A stretch of DNA of 28,260 nucleotides from WYZ-LMO11 sp964617245 (GCA_964617245.1 CAZTWF010000020.1:1-28260); one strand, 5' to 3'. Counted from the stretch's first letter, positions 7,023 through 15,349 are shown. The notes: generated by a model from the sequence alone, not told the origin. Numbers and translations: made by a program.

Positions 7023-8219
7023 ATGAAGGATTCACTAGATGAATTATTTGAAAAAGTTATGAAAGTAAAGATATTTGTAAATAGAGATATTTTGAGACCA
7101 GATTATATACCAAATGATTTACCACATAGAGAAACTCAAATATTAAGATTAGCAGAAACTCTTGTTCCTGTATTAAAAAAATCAAGACCTTCAAATGTAT
7201 TTATTTATGGTATGACTGGAACTGGTAAAACTGCAGTAACAAAATATGTACTAAATAGAATTGATATTGAAGGAAGGAAAAAAGGTATTTCTTTAAATAT
7301 TGCTTATATAAACTGTAGACATGATGATACTAATTATAGAGTATTAGCAAATCTATGTGAAGCAATTAATGCAAAAGTTCCATTTACTGGATTATCTATT
7401 TCTGAATTATTTAGAAGATTTGTAAAAGCTCTTGATACAAATGATAGAATTATGTTTGTTGTTCTTGATGAAGTAGATGCTCTTGTAAAAAAATCTGGAG
7501 ATAGAGTATTATATGATTTAACTAGAATTAATAATCAACTTACTAATGCAAAAGTAGCAATAATAGGAATTACAAATGATTTAAATTTTACAGAATATCT
7601 TGATCCAAGAGTTAGAAGTAGTTTAGGAGAAGAAGAGCTTGTTTTTCCACCTTATAATGCAGTAGAACTTGAAGATATACTTAAACAAAGAGCTGAAAAG
7701 GCATTTGTTGAAGAAGCTATTAGTCCAGAAGTTATAAAACTCTGTGCTGCAATTGCAGCAAAAGAACATGGAGATGCTAGAAGAGCTTTAGATTTATTAA
7801 GAGTAGCAGGAGAAATTGCTGAAAGAGAAGGGGCTGATAAAGTAATAGAAGAACATGTTAGAAAAGCTCAAAGAGAACTTGAAAGAGATAGAGTAGTAGA
7901 AGTAATAAGAAGTATGCCATTTCATTCAAAAATTCTTATATTAAGTATATACTTAATTGAAAAAGAAAAAGGAAGAGGACATACTACTGGAGAAATTTAT
8001 GAAATTTATTCCAATATTGTGAAAAATTTTGGTCTTGAACCATTAACACAGAGAAGAATTAGTGATTTAATAAATGAACTTGATATGCTTGGAATAGTAA
8101 ATACAAAAATTGTAAGTAGAGGAAGATATGGAAGAAGTAAAATTGCTAGTCTAATCATACCTTATACTCATATAAAAGAAAGTTTAAAAGAAGATCCTAG
8201 AATGAGTTCTTTCTTTTGA
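7023..8219 (+). CDS. cdc6: Orc1/Cdc6 replication initiator
   Basis: AAA+ ATPase that marks replication origins and loads the MCM helicase. The 398-residue protein has Walker A GMTGTGKT (63-70), Walker B VVLDEVDAL (146-154), sensor-1 asparagine N185 in GITND, an arginine-finger region DPRVRSS (194-200) and sensor 2 in HGDARRALDLLR; the last ~110 residues form the winged-helix DNA-binding domain. The ATG is preceded by GTGAGG and a TATA-like CTATATACT near 6970, downstream of tRNA-Gln. Archaeal origins often lie beside such genes, but I see no convincing origin recognition box in the flanking spaces. The next gene (DUF99) follows after ten bases, and the PolD small subunit gene is two genes on, making this a replication locus. 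Confidence 0.96.
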   Translation: MKDSLDELFEKVMKVKIFVNRDILRPDYIPNDLPHRETQILRLAETLVPVLKKSRPSNVFIYGMTGTGKTAVTKYVLNRIDIEGRKKGISLNIAYINCRHDDTNYRVLANLCEAINAKVPFTGLSISELFRRFVKALDTNDRIMFVVLDEVDALVKKSGDRVLYDLTRINNQLTNAKVAIIGITNDLNFTEYLDPRVRSSLGEEELVFPPYNAVELEDILKQRAEKAFVEEAISPEVIKLCAAIAAKEHGDARRALDLLRVAGEIAEREGADKVIEEHVRKAQRELERDRVVEVIRSMPFHSKILILSIYLIEKEKGRGHTTGEIYEIYSNIVKNFGLEPLTQRRISDLINELDMLGIVNTKIVSRGRYGRSKIASLIIPYTHIKESLKEDPRMSSFF

Positions 8220-8229
8220 GGTTAATTAA

Positions 8230-8778
8230 ATGAATATAGGAATAGGATGTTGTGGATTTAGAAAAGGAATAGATAAATTTGTTCCATTAATAATTATGAT
8301 TACTAAAGGAATTCTACCATTAGAATTAATAATAAAGAATATAGAAGTTGATGGAATTGATGCTACAGATAGGATTATTGAAGTATTAAGTGAGAAAAAA
8401 ATAGATAAAGGAGTAATTATGGCAAGAAGTATTCCCATAGCAGGTTTTAATATTATTGATGCTAATAGAATTTATAATGAAGTTCACTTGCCTACAATTT
8501 TTATTTTAGAAAGAAAGCCTGATATGAGTGCTGTAAGACAAGCTTTACAAAAGCATTTTTCAGATTGGAGAGAAAGATTAGCAATATTAGAAAGCATAAA
8601 AATAGAAGAAGTAGAGACATTAAAAGGTACATTTATACTAGGAAGTTTTGGAATTGATATAAATGAAGTAAAAAGAATAATAGAAATTACAACAATTTTT
8701 GGAAAAATACCAGAACCATTAAGATTAGCTAGAATGATTGCTAAATCTCTTACAAATATCATAAGAAATTCAATGTAG
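8230..8778 (+). CDS. DUF99 family protein (UPF0215)
   Basis: A 182-residue member of the archaeal DUF99 family, known by VDGIDATDRI near residues 40-48, SIPIAGFNIIDANRIYNE in the middle and LPTIFILERKPDM followed by HFSDWRERL. A structure of this family is said to resemble endonuclease V, which would suggest a nuclease or nucleic-acid role, but no activity is established that I know of. The GAGGT that overlaps the cdc6 stop codon is its Shine-Dalgarno, eight bases before the ATG, so it is co-transcribed with cdc6. Its last 20 bases overlap the end of the convergent PolD small subunit gene. Location between initiator and replicative polymerase genes supports a DNA-related job. Confidence 0.85.
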   Translation: MNIGIGCCGFRKGIDKFVPLIIMITKGILPLELIIKNIEVDGIDATDRIIEVLSEKKIDKGVIMARSIPIAGFNIIDANRIYNEVHLPTIFILERKPDMSAVRQALQKHFSDWRERLAILESIKIEEVETLKGTFILGSFGIDINEVKRIIEITTIFGKIPEPLRLARMIAKSLTNIIRNSM

Positions 8779-10198
8779 TGATTTTAAAATTTGATAGATC
8801 AATTACTGGAACAACACCTGGAGCAGGTTCTATTCCCATTGATTGTTGATACTTAGTTTGTTTTTGCCAAGTTCCAGAATTTATTACAAATATTCCTTGA
8901 TATTCTGAAATACCCCATACATGGACATGTCCAGCATGAAATATATCTGGAATAATATCGATTACAAGCATATCCTCTGATTCAGGAGCAATAGGTGTTT
9001 TTTCTCCATAAATAGGTGCAATATGACGAGATTTTAAAAGTTCAATCATTGCTTTTTGAGGTTCTCTAAATGTACAATTAGGTAGTATTGGAATAACATC
9101 ATCTAAACTTCTTCCATGTGTTATTAAAAATATTAAATTTTCAATTTCTATAAAGGATGGATCTCCAAGCATTATTATATTTTTTAATGAATAAAGAGGA
9201 TTGCCAATATCTTTATATATAGGAGGAGTTGGTAATGTTTGTCTACATGCATCATGATTTCCAGGTATTATTATTATTTTTATATCCTCAGGTATCATTG
9301 ATAAATAATATGCTGCTTCTTCATATTGCTTATATATATCTTTTATTATAAGTTCTTCTTCTTGATTTGGATAAATACCAATACCATCAACAATATCACC
9401 TGCAATTATAAGATATTTTACTTTAGATGCTATTTCTTTTTCATCACTTTCTCCTCTTAACCATTTTATAAAAGATTCAAATTGTTGTCTCATGAAAAAT
9501 TTACTACCTATATGAATGTCTGATGTGAAGACAATACAACCTTCTCTCTTAATATTTTGTCTTATTCTAGGCATAATATCAGGCCATATAATATCTTCAC
9601 CAATTACTCCAATATTTTCTACAATAGTACCAAGAACACATATTACTTCATCTAAAATTATTCTAGAGGCTTTTTTCTTCAATTCTTTATCTTTAAATAA
9701 TATTTTTGTTATACCTTTTTCATTTTCTAGTTCAATTGTTATTTTATCTTTTGTTTCTTTTTTTGAAGTAACTATTCCAATAATTTTTACTTTTTTATTA
9801 TTACTATTAAATGATCTTACATCAGCTCTTAAATTTAATATTGATTTTAGTTTATTAAAACGATCTAAAAAATATGATCTAAAAGCTTCTGGAGAACTTT
9901 CTACAGAATACTTTCCTCCACTTCTTAATATCTTAATAGAGGGTAAGAATTTCTCCTTTTTTTGTTCTAATGATATAGAAGTAGAAATCTTTCTAGTAAT
10001 TAATGGTTCAATATGAGAGCGTTCAATAATTATTGGTTTATTTTCCATGGATTCAAGTCTTTTAATCAATTCAGATACTAAAGATTCTGGATTTTCACTT
10101 TCTTTTATAAGATTAAAAGCTTCTGGAGATAATTGATAACCTAAATTTAATAAAGTAGAATATATAGATCTTAAGGTGCTTTCCACTATTCTCCCCAA
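8759..10198 (-). CDS. polB: DNA polymerase D small subunit (DP1)
   Basis: Small, proofreading subunit of the replicative polymerase PolD. The 479-residue protein has a variable N-terminal helical part, an OB-fold around residues 135-200 and a C-terminal Mre11-like phosphodiesterase with metal ligands in SDIHIG (D227, H229), AGDIVDG (D268), PGNHD (N314, H315), THGR (H361) and AGHVHV (H424, H426). All ligands are kept, so 3'-5' exonuclease activity is expected, as in other archaeal DP1 and unlike the dead eukaryotic B subunits. The start is uncertain: TTG 10198 gives 479 residues, while GTG 10186 has a GGGGAG Shine-Dalgarno in front and gives 475. The large subunit is not in this window. Presence of PolD argues against a classical crenarchaeon. 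Confidence 0.95.
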   Translation of the reverse strand: MGRIVESTLRSIYSTLLNLGYQLSPEAFNLIKESENPESLVSELIKRLESMENKPIIIERSHIEPLITRKISTSISLEQKKEKFLPSIKILRSGGKYSVESSPEAFRSYFLDRFNKLKSILNLRADVRSFNSNNKKVKIIGIVTSKKETKDKITIELENEKGITKILFKDKELKKKASRIILDEVICVLGTIVENIGVIGEDIIWPDIMPRIRQNIKREGCIVFTSDIHIGSKFFMRQQFESFIKWLRGESDEKEIASKVKYLIIAGDIVDGIGIYPNQEEELIIKDIYKQYEEAAYYLSMIPEDIKIIIIPGNHDACRQTLPTPPIYKDIGNPLYSLKNIIMLGDPSFIEIENLIFLITHGRSLDDVIPILPNCTFREPQKAMIELLKSRHIAPIYGEKTPIAPESEDMLVIDIIPDIFHAGHVHVWGISEYQGIFVINSGTWQKQTKYQQSMGIEPAPGVVPVIDLSNFKITTLNFL

Positions 10199-10285
10199 TA
10201 TTTTAATTTTTTAAATATGTTAAATAGCTTTTATTAAAAATATTTTTTAATAAAACTTATGTATAATTAAAAATAAATTTAAAAT

Positions 10286-11257
10286 ATGGAGTACAGAAGA
10301 TTACAAAAAAGTAAAAGTGGCTCATTTTTATTGTCCATTCCAAAGGAATGGATTAAAAGGAGAGGATTAAATTCAGGTTCATTAATAAAGTTAATAGAAA
10401 GTGAAGGAGGAGGATTAATACTATTACCTGAAGGAACTATAGAGAAAGAGGAAAATATAGTAACAATAAAAAGTGCTGAAAATCTTGAAAAACAAATACG
10501 TAGTCAATACTTATTAGGAGCTAATACAATAATAATCGACTTAGGTAAGAAAATATCATCAACTATTAGAGAAGAAATTAAAAATGCTATAAGTAAACTT
10601 ATAGGACTTGAAATTATAGAAGAAGGACTTAGTTCTATTACTATTCAATGTCTTTTACAACCAACTTCCATACCAGTAAGAAGTATATTAAAAAGATCTT
10701 ATTCTCTTGCTGCTAGTATGCATAAAGATGCTGAAATAGCTTTATCAGAAGGAGATATAGAACTTGCTGAGGTTATAAGTAAGAGAGATGAAGAAGTTGA
10801 TAGACTTTATTTTTTAATAGTTAGACAATTGAGATCTGCTATAAGAAATCACAGTATAGCAGAAAAATTAGGAGTTAAACCAATTGAATGTCTAGATTTA
10901 AGAATGGCAGCTAGATATATAGAAGGTATTGCAGATCAATCTGAAATTATTGCCAAAAATGTAATAAAGATTCATAGTGAAAAAATTGATAAGGAAATTA
11001 TCAATAGATTATTAGAATTAAGTAATATGGCTTATAATATACATGAAGAAGCATCACAAGCATTATTTAAAGGAGATATCAAATTAGCAAATAAAGTAAT
11101 TTCTAAAAATAATGAATTTAAGAATAAATTACTTAATTTTAATGAATTTTTACTGATAAAACAACCAAAATTATCAACAATAATTAATTCTATTGCTATG
11201 CATATTTATCAAATAGGAGAATATGGAATAGATCTAGCTGAACTTGTTGGTTTTTAA
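10286..11257 (+). CDS. AbrB-PhoU domain regulator
   Basis: A 323-residue protein in two parts. Residues 1-50 are an AbrB/SpoVT-like swapped-hairpin DNA-binding domain (QKSKSGSFLLSIPKEWIKRRG, then SGSLIKL). Residues from about 130 to the end form two PhoU-type helical repeats, with the metal-binding E/DxxxD pattern in DEEVDRLY and a second bundle around ARYIEGIADQSEIIAKN. PhoU proteins control phosphate uptake through the Pst transporter; archaeal AbrB-PhoU proteins are thought to act as DNA-binding phosphate regulators. No pst gene is nearby, so the target is unknown. The ATG has no Shine-Dalgarno; a TATA-like TATAATTA lies 17-24 bases ahead, which suggests leaderless transcription. It is divergent from the PolD small subunit gene, 87 bases away. 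Confidence 0.88.
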   Translation: MEYRRLQKSKSGSFLLSIPKEWIKRRGLNSGSLIKLIESEGGGLILLPEGTIEKEENIVTIKSAENLEKQIRSQYLLGANTIIIDLGKKISSTIREEIKNAISKLIGLEIIEEGLSSITIQCLLQPTSIPVRSILKRSYSLAASMHKDAEIALSEGDIELAEVISKRDEEVDRLYFLIVRQLRSAIRNHSIAEKLGVKPIECLDLRMAARYIEGIADQSEIIAKNVIKIHSEKIDKEIINRLLELSNMAYNIHEEASQALFKGDIKLANKVISKNNEFKNKLLNFNEFLLIKQPKLSTIINSIAMHIYQIGEYGIDLAELVGF

Positions 11258-11308
11258 TACTTTCCTTTAGAATGGACTTAGATCTTTGAGAATAAACGGA
11301 GTTAGATA

Positions 11309-11315
11309 TTTATAC
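11309..11315 (+). promoter_or_regulatory. TATA box of speD
   Basis: TTTATAC lies about 28 bases before 11340, where the transcript would begin. This gives a leader of roughly 15 bases that contains GGGTGGG, a good Shine-Dalgarno for the ATG at 11356. The 83 bases between the PhoU gene and this leader hold nothing else I can identify. Confidence 0.45.
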
Positions 11316-11355
11316 TTTTTTGATTTCATAACCTTGTAGATTGGGTGGGCAGGAC

Positions 11356-11718
11356 ATGAGAGAAGTGGGGAGACATCTAATAATTGAACTATTTGGCTGT
11401 GATGCAAAAGCTTTAGATGACATGAGAAGTATAGAAGAAAGCTTTAAAAAAAGTATAGAAGAAGCAGGTGCAAAAATTATTGGAGAGATATTTCATAAAT
11501 TCAATCCACAAGGAGTTACTGGAGTTATTATTATAGCAGAATCTCACTTTTCCATACATACATGGCCTGAGATAGGATATGCTGCCATTGACTTATTTAC
11601 ATGTGGTACAAAAGTTGATCCAATAATAGTTCTTAATAAATTAAAAGAATTACTGAGACCTACTACAATGAGTGTAATGGAATTAAGAAGGGGGATATTA
11701 GTGAGGGATAAGATTTAG
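11356..11718 (+). CDS. speD: S-adenosylmethionine decarboxylase proenzyme
   Basis: Decarboxylates S-adenosylmethionine to supply the aminopropyl donor for polyamine synthesis. The 120-residue proenzyme cleaves itself before a serine that becomes the pyruvoyl cofactor: AESHFSIHTW places S63, H68 and, in FTCG, C83 at the same numbers as in the Thermotoga maritima enzyme. That agreement is why I chose ATG 11356 rather than the in-frame TTG at 11341 (125 residues); the GGGTGGG before it also fits as Shine-Dalgarno. Some archaeal members of this fold are arginine decarboxylases instead, so that remains possible, but the adjoining aminopropyltransferase gene favours the S-adenosylmethionine role. 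It overlaps or nearly touches speE. Confidence 0.93.
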   Translation: MREVGRHLIIELFGCDAKALDDMRSIEESFKKSIEEAGAKIIGEIFHKFNPQGVTGVIIIAESHFSIHTWPEIGYAAIDLFTCGTKVDPIIVLNKLKELLRPTTMSVMELRRGILVRDKI

Positions 11719-11761
11719 CTGGCGCTGGTTCATAGAGTTACAAACACCTCATAGTGCACAT
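11705..11761 (+). other. In-frame, apparently coding N-terminal extension of speE without a standard start codon
   Basis: The frame of speE stays open upstream of its first ATG back to a TGA at 11702. It reads RFSWRWFIELQTPHSAH before the M at 11762, which resembles the conserved N-terminus of spermidine synthases (tryptophan, WF-E and TP before the substrate region). Yet it has no ATG, GTG or TTG; the only near-start codon in place is ATA at 11708. GTGAGG (11701-11706) and GGGGGA (11690-11695) are the only Shine-Dalgarno-like stretches, neither well spaced. Confidence 0.6.
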
Positions 11762-12616
11762 ATGCATGGAATAAAAAGGATAATATTCAGTAAGAAAAGT
11801 AGAGTACAGTATATAGATGTTATAGAAACATATGATTATGGTCTTATGTTGATTTTAGATGGAAAAGTTCAATCAACCATAAGAGATGAGTATTTTTACC
11901 ATGAGGCATTAGTTCATCCTGTCATGACTGCCCATCCAAATCCAGAAAAAGTTCTTATAATAGGAGGAGGAGAAGGAGCTACTTTAAGAGAAGTTCTTTA
12001 TCATCCTACAGTTAAACAAGCAATTATGGTAGATATTGATATTGATGTAATAAAGTGTTCCAAGGAATATTTGCCTCAATTATCTAATGGAGCTTTTGAA
12101 GATAAGAGGGCTAATTTAATTATATCAGATGGACGAAAATTTATAGAAAGTTGTAGAGAGAAGTTTGATGTAATAATTATTGATGTTACTGATCCATTAG
12201 AAGAAGGTCCAGGACAATTTTTATATACACTTGAATTTTATGAGGCTATTAAAAACATATTAAATGATAATGGAATTATGGTAACACAAGCAACATCAAT
12301 ATATTATAGTACATATTGTTTTACTACTATATATAGAACTATTAAGAAAGTTTTTGAGAAAGTAGGTTGTTATAGTACATGGATTCCATCATATGATTCT
12401 ATGTGGGGCTTTGTATATGGAAGTAAAGGACCAGATCCTAAGTCATTAAATAAAGATGATATAGATACTATCTTAAATCAAAGAAAATTACTTAATACTA
12501 AATATTATAATGGAAAAATTCATGAGAAAATATTCATATTACCAAAGGAAATTGAGAAACAGCTTGAAAAAGGAGGAATTGCTACAGATAAATCTCCAAC
12601 TTTTATGCCTGCTTAA
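11762..12616 (+). CDS. speE: Spermidine synthase-like aminopropyltransferase
   Basis: Transfers an aminopropyl group from decarboxylated S-adenosylmethionine to a polyamine acceptor. From the ATG at 11762 it is 284 residues; motifs include the nucleotide-binding LIIGGGEGATLRE (65-77, GGGEG at 68-72), the acidic VDIDIDV (90-96), SDGRKFIE and the catalytic IIDVTDP (D141, D144). The acceptor could be putrescine, agmatine or spermidine; archaeal relatives are often broad. The first ATG is probably not the true start, because conserved sequence continues upstream in frame (see the entry at 11705-11761). It follows speD directly, and the two genes form a two-step operon. The protein lacks nothing obvious at the C-terminus. 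Confidence 0.93.
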   Translation: MHGIKRIIFSKKSRVQYIDVIETYDYGLMLILDGKVQSTIRDEYFYHEALVHPVMTAHPNPEKVLIIGGGEGATLREVLYHPTVKQAIMVDIDIDVIKCSKEYLPQLSNGAFEDKRANLIISDGRKFIESCREKFDVIIIDVTDPLEEGPGQFLYTLEFYEAIKNILNDNGIMVTQATSIYYSTYCFTTIYRTIKKVFEKVGCYSTWIPSYDSMWGFVYGSKGPDPKSLNKDDIDTILNQRKLLNTKYYNGKIHEKIFILPKEIEKQLEKGGIATDKSPTFMPA

Positions 12617-12700
12617 TTTAGTATTTTGAACTTTTATTTACATAGATAAAATTCAATATAAGAAAAAATTTATGTTTGAAATTTCCTATAAATAATCAAA

Positions 12701-12804
12701 GCCGGGGTGGCTGAGTGGAAAAGCGCCGGCCTTGAGATTTTAAAGGAGGGACAAGTGAGCCGGTTCCCCTCTGGGGATCAAGGGTTCGAATCCCTTCCCC
12801 GGCG
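12701..12804 (+). tRNA. tRNA-Ser (TGA), with intron
   Basis: Class II cloverleaf. Acceptor GCCGGGG/CCCCGGC, discriminator G at 12804; anticodon stem CCGGC/GCCGG; loop CTTGAG plus A gives anticodon TGA at 12733-12735. The long variable arm TCCCC-TCT-GGGGA proves serine rather than another isotype. T stem AAGGG/CCCTT. A 21-base intron interrupts at the usual 37/38 site; the mature tRNA is 83 bases without CCA, which is not encoded. Confidence 0.96.
12737..12757 (+). other. Intron of tRNA-Ser with bulge-helix-bulge junction
   Basis: The exon tetramer CTTG (positions 32-35) pairs perfectly with CAAG in the intron. This leaves three-base bulges AG^A and TG^A at the two cut sites, which is the canonical motif for the archaeal splicing endonuclease. 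The intron is 21 bases; its inner helix is weak (UUUU with GGGA). Confidence 0.88.
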
Positions 12805-12996
12805 CTTTATATAAATTGTTCTTTAAAATACATAAGCTTTCAATAAAATCAAAATGTTTGATCTTCTAGATACTACTAAAAGATTAAAAATAAACTTATT
12901 ATTAGTTATAAACATTTTAAAATTAATTTAAAAATTATATAATTGATAAAATTTTATAGAAGTTCTATATCTTTTAAGTATATCAGATAAATTCAT

Positions 12997-13305
12997 TTAA
13001 ACTAACTCAATTTCAATATATACATTTTCAGGTATTTGAATACGCATCATTTGACGTAAAGCACGTTCATCAGCATCTATATCAATTAAACGTTTATGAA
13101 TACGCATTTCCCATTTCTCCCAAGTTTTTGATCCTTCACCTGCAGTTGGTCTAAATGCAGGTACTATAAGTCTTTTTGTAGGAAGAGGAATAGGTCCTGA
13201 CATTCTAACTCCAGTTTTCTCTGCTATTTTCTTTATTTGTAAACATACTTCTTCTAGTTTCTTATAATCGGTACTGCTTAATCTTATTCTTGCTCTTTGG
13301 GGCAT
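12997..13305 (-). CDS. rps10: Ribosomal protein uS10
   Basis: A 102-residue small-subunit protein of the 30S head, also known elsewhere as a transcription antitermination factor. The archaeal signature is clear: RIRLSSTDYKKLEEVC at the start, SGPIPLPTKRL in the middle (the tRNA-site loop region) and MRIHKRLIDIDADERALRQMM. The ATG has AGGTG seven bases upstream. It is the last gene of the minus-strand block, 38 bases after tuf, in the usual archaeal order tuf-rps10. The 192 bases between it and tRNA-Ser (12805-12996) hold only AT-rich sequence with short T-runs where transcription probably ends; I see no gene there. Confidence 0.97.
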   Translation of the reverse strand: MPQRARIRLSSTDYKKLEEVCLQIKKIAEKTGVRMSGPIPLPTKRLIVPAFRPTAGEGSKTWEKWEMRIHKRLIDIDADERALRQMMRIQIPENVYIEIELV

Positions 13306-13343
13306 GATCTACACCTAGATAAAAAAAATCAAAGAAAAGTAAC

Positions 13344-14654
13344 TTATTTAGATAATGTTGCTGGTTTTACTTCGATAACAACACCAGCAGCAATTGTTCT
13401 ACCCATATCTCTAATAGCAAATCTTCCTAATTGAGGAATATCTTGATAAACTTCTAATGCTACTGGTTTCATTGGCTTAAAGGTTACAATTGCACTATCT
13501 CCTTGTTTTAAGAAAGCTGGTTTTTCTTCTATTACAGCACCAGTTTTTGGATCTATTTTCTTTTCAAGTTCTAAGAAGGTAGTAGCAACTGTAGCAGTAT
13601 GAATATGTAATACTGGTGTATAACCAGCAGCAATAGCAGTTGGATGATATAGTACAAATATTCTTCCTTTGAATGTTTCTACAACAGTTGGAGGTTTATT
13701 TAAATCACCACATACATCTCCTCTTTTTATGTCTGTCTTTGCTAAACCTTTAACGTTAAATCCTATGTTATCACCAGGTAGGGCTTCTTCTATTCTTGTA
13801 TGATGAGTCTCAATAGATTTTACTTCTCCAACTTTATTTGCTGGCATGAATATAACATTCATACCCACTTTCATTACTCCTGTTTCTACTCTTCCTACTG
13901 GAACTGTTCCTACACCTGTAATTGAGTAAACATCTTGTATTGGTACACGTAATGGTTTATTAATTGGTTTTTCTGGTGGAACAAATGTATCTAATGCTTC
14001 AAATAATGTTAAGCCTTTATACCATGGAGTATTAGAACTTATCTTAAGAATATTATCTCCTTTCCAAGCAGATATAGGAATCACATGAATTTTTGATGTA
14101 TCATAACCTATCATTTTAAGGAATTTAAGTACACCATCTTTAACTTCATTAAATCTTTGTTCACTATAGTTTACAGTTGGATCATCCATTTTATTCACAG
14201 CAACAATCACTTGATTTACTCCTAATGTCTTTGCTAAGAAAGCATGTTCTCTTGTTTGTCCACCAGCACCCATTCCAGCTTCATATTCTCCTCTTTTTGC
14301 AGAAATTACAAGTACAGCACAATCAGCTTGTGAAGCTCCAGTTATCATATTCTTTACAAAGTCTCTATGACCAGGTGCATCAATTATAGTGAAGAAATAT
14401 TTTGGTGTTTCAAACTTCCAAAATGATAAATCTATAGTCATATCACGTTCTCTTTCTTCTTTTAATTTATCACCAAGCCATGCAAATTTAGCAAATTCCT
14501 TACCTGATTTCTTTGCTTCTTCTTCTAATGTAGCTAAATATCTAGGATCAAGATTTCCTGCTAAGTACATTAAATGGCCTACTAAAGTACTTTTACCATG
14601 GTCTACATGCCCCATTATAAGTAAATTCAAATGTTCTTTTCTTTGAGAGGACAT
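13344..14654 (-). CDS. tuf: Elongation factor 1-alpha
   Basis: GTPase that brings aminoacyl-tRNA to the ribosome. The 436-residue protein has G1 GHVDHGKST (15-23), the switch-II DAPGHRDF, the NKMD specificity motif and the three EF-Tu-like domains through GRFAIRDMGRTIAAGVV near the C-terminus. The ATG has a strong GGTGAT Shine-Dalgarno, and a separate promoter sits in the 103-base space upstream, so tuf-rps10 can be transcribed apart from the rpo-rps genes. No EF-2 gene lies between rps7 and tuf, unlike the bacterial str operon. The protein is more arginine/lysine rich and slightly higher in GC than the metabolic genes, as expected for high expression. Confidence 0.98.
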   Translation of the reverse strand: MSSQRKEHLNLLIMGHVDHGKSTLVGHLMYLAGNLDPRYLATLEEEAKKSGKEFAKFAWLGDKLKEERERDMTIDLSFWKFETPKYFFTIIDAPGHRDFVKNMITGASQADCAVLVISAKRGEYEAGMGAGGQTREHAFLAKTLGVNQVIVAVNKMDDPTVNYSEQRFNEVKDGVLKFLKMIGYDTSKIHVIPISAWKGDNILKISSNTPWYKGLTLFEALDTFVPPEKPINKPLRVPIQDVYSITGVGTVPVGRVETGVMKVGMNVIFMPANKVGEVKSIETHHTRIEEALPGDNIGFNVKGLAKTDIKRGDVCGDLNKPPTVVETFKGRIFVLYHPTAIAAGYTPVLHIHTATVATTFLELEKKIDPKTGAVIEEKPAFLKQGDSAIVTFKPMKPVALEVYQDIPQLGRFAIRDMGRTIAAGVVIEVKPATLSK

Positions 14655-14700
14655 AATATCACCTTTTTTATTATCAATTTCAACTTAAGAGGAAATAGTA

Positions 14701-14715
14701 GTATATAAACTTTTA
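14701..14715 (-). promoter_or_regulatory. Promoter of tuf-rps10
   Basis: Read on the minus strand, AAAAGTTTATATAC is a BRE/TATA pair (TATA at 14701-14709). Transcription should start near 14678, giving a leader of about 24 bases that ends in AAGGTGATATT before the ATG. This leadered arrangement contrasts with the leaderless genes elsewhere in the window. Confidence 0.6.
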
Positions 14716-14757
14716 ATTAATTTTTAGTATTTAAAAGCTTGTAATAAAAATAGATAG

Positions 14758-15345
14758 CTATCTTGCTGATGCTGCTATACGCTCTAATTCCTCTTTCTTT
14801 TGTATAGCATAACTTTTAGGATCATTATTTGCTGCCATAATAATTTCATCTGCTAAACATTCATCTATAGGTTTGCTTTTTCCAAATGCTGCTAATCTTG
14901 CACCTTCAGTTAAAAATCTTAGAGCAAGATCTAATCTTCGCTGAGGAGATGGATCAACTGACTGTGGATAAATTATTCCACCATAAGTTATTCTTGTTAT
15001 TTCTTCTTTTGGTGCAGAATTCTCTATAGCTCTAACTAATACTTGAATAGGATTTTCTCCAGTTTTTAGATTTATAATCTCTAATGCATTTTCAACAATA
15101 CTCATAGCAAGAGCTTTCTTTCCACAATTTTTGCCAGGACGCATCATTTTGTTAATTAGTCTTTCAATAATATTTACCTTAGCCTTACCAAATTGTCTAT
15201 GTTCATGTCTACCACAAGAATGAGGTAAATATACTGGTTTAAGACATATGTAACCTTTTAAACCTAAATCTCTTACTTGAATAGATGAAAAATCCCATTT
15301 TCCAAAGAGTTTTATTTTTACTTCAGAAGATTTTTCTTCAGACAT
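14758..15345 (-). CDS. rps7: Ribosomal protein uS7
   Basis: A 195-residue primary binder of the 16S rRNA 3' domain. The family signature is clear in HRQFGKAKVNIIERLINKMMRPGKNCGKKALAMSIVENALEII (about residues 48-90) and the C-terminal SKPIDECLADEIIMAANNDPKSYAIQKKEELERIAASAR. Archaeal members are longer at the N-terminus than bacterial ones, as here (MSEEKSSEVKIKLFGKW). The gene starts four bases after rps12 and has AGGTGA before the ATG. It is followed by the promoter region of tuf, so the long transcript may partly end or continue here. Confidence 0.98.
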   Translation of the reverse strand: MSEEKSSEVKIKLFGKWDFSSIQVRDLGLKGYICLKPVYLPHSCGRHEHRQFGKAKVNIIERLINKMMRPGKNCGKKALAMSIVENALEIINLKTGENPIQVLVRAIENSAPKEEITRITYGGIIYPQSVDPSPQRRLDLALRFLTEGARLAAFGKSKPIDECLADEIIMAANNDPKSYAIQKKEELERIAASAR

Positions 15346-15349
15346 ATAA

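Noticed and set aside
9516..10016. A 166-residue plus-strand open frame inside the DP1 gene
   Set aside because: It is antisense to a clear, complete DP1 coding region; the serine/isoleucine/phenylalanine-rich translation is a frame shadow.
11341..11355. TTG at 11341 as the speD start
   Set aside because: The ATG at 11356 places the pyruvoyl serine, histidine and cysteine at family-standard positions 63, 68 and 83, and the GGGTGGG between the two codons is better read as a Shine-Dalgarno.
12805..12996. A possible small RNA in the 192-base gap between tRNA-Ser and rps10
   Set aside because: No box C/D pair, stable hairpin, or promoter is visible on either strand; only AT-rich sequence and short T-runs.
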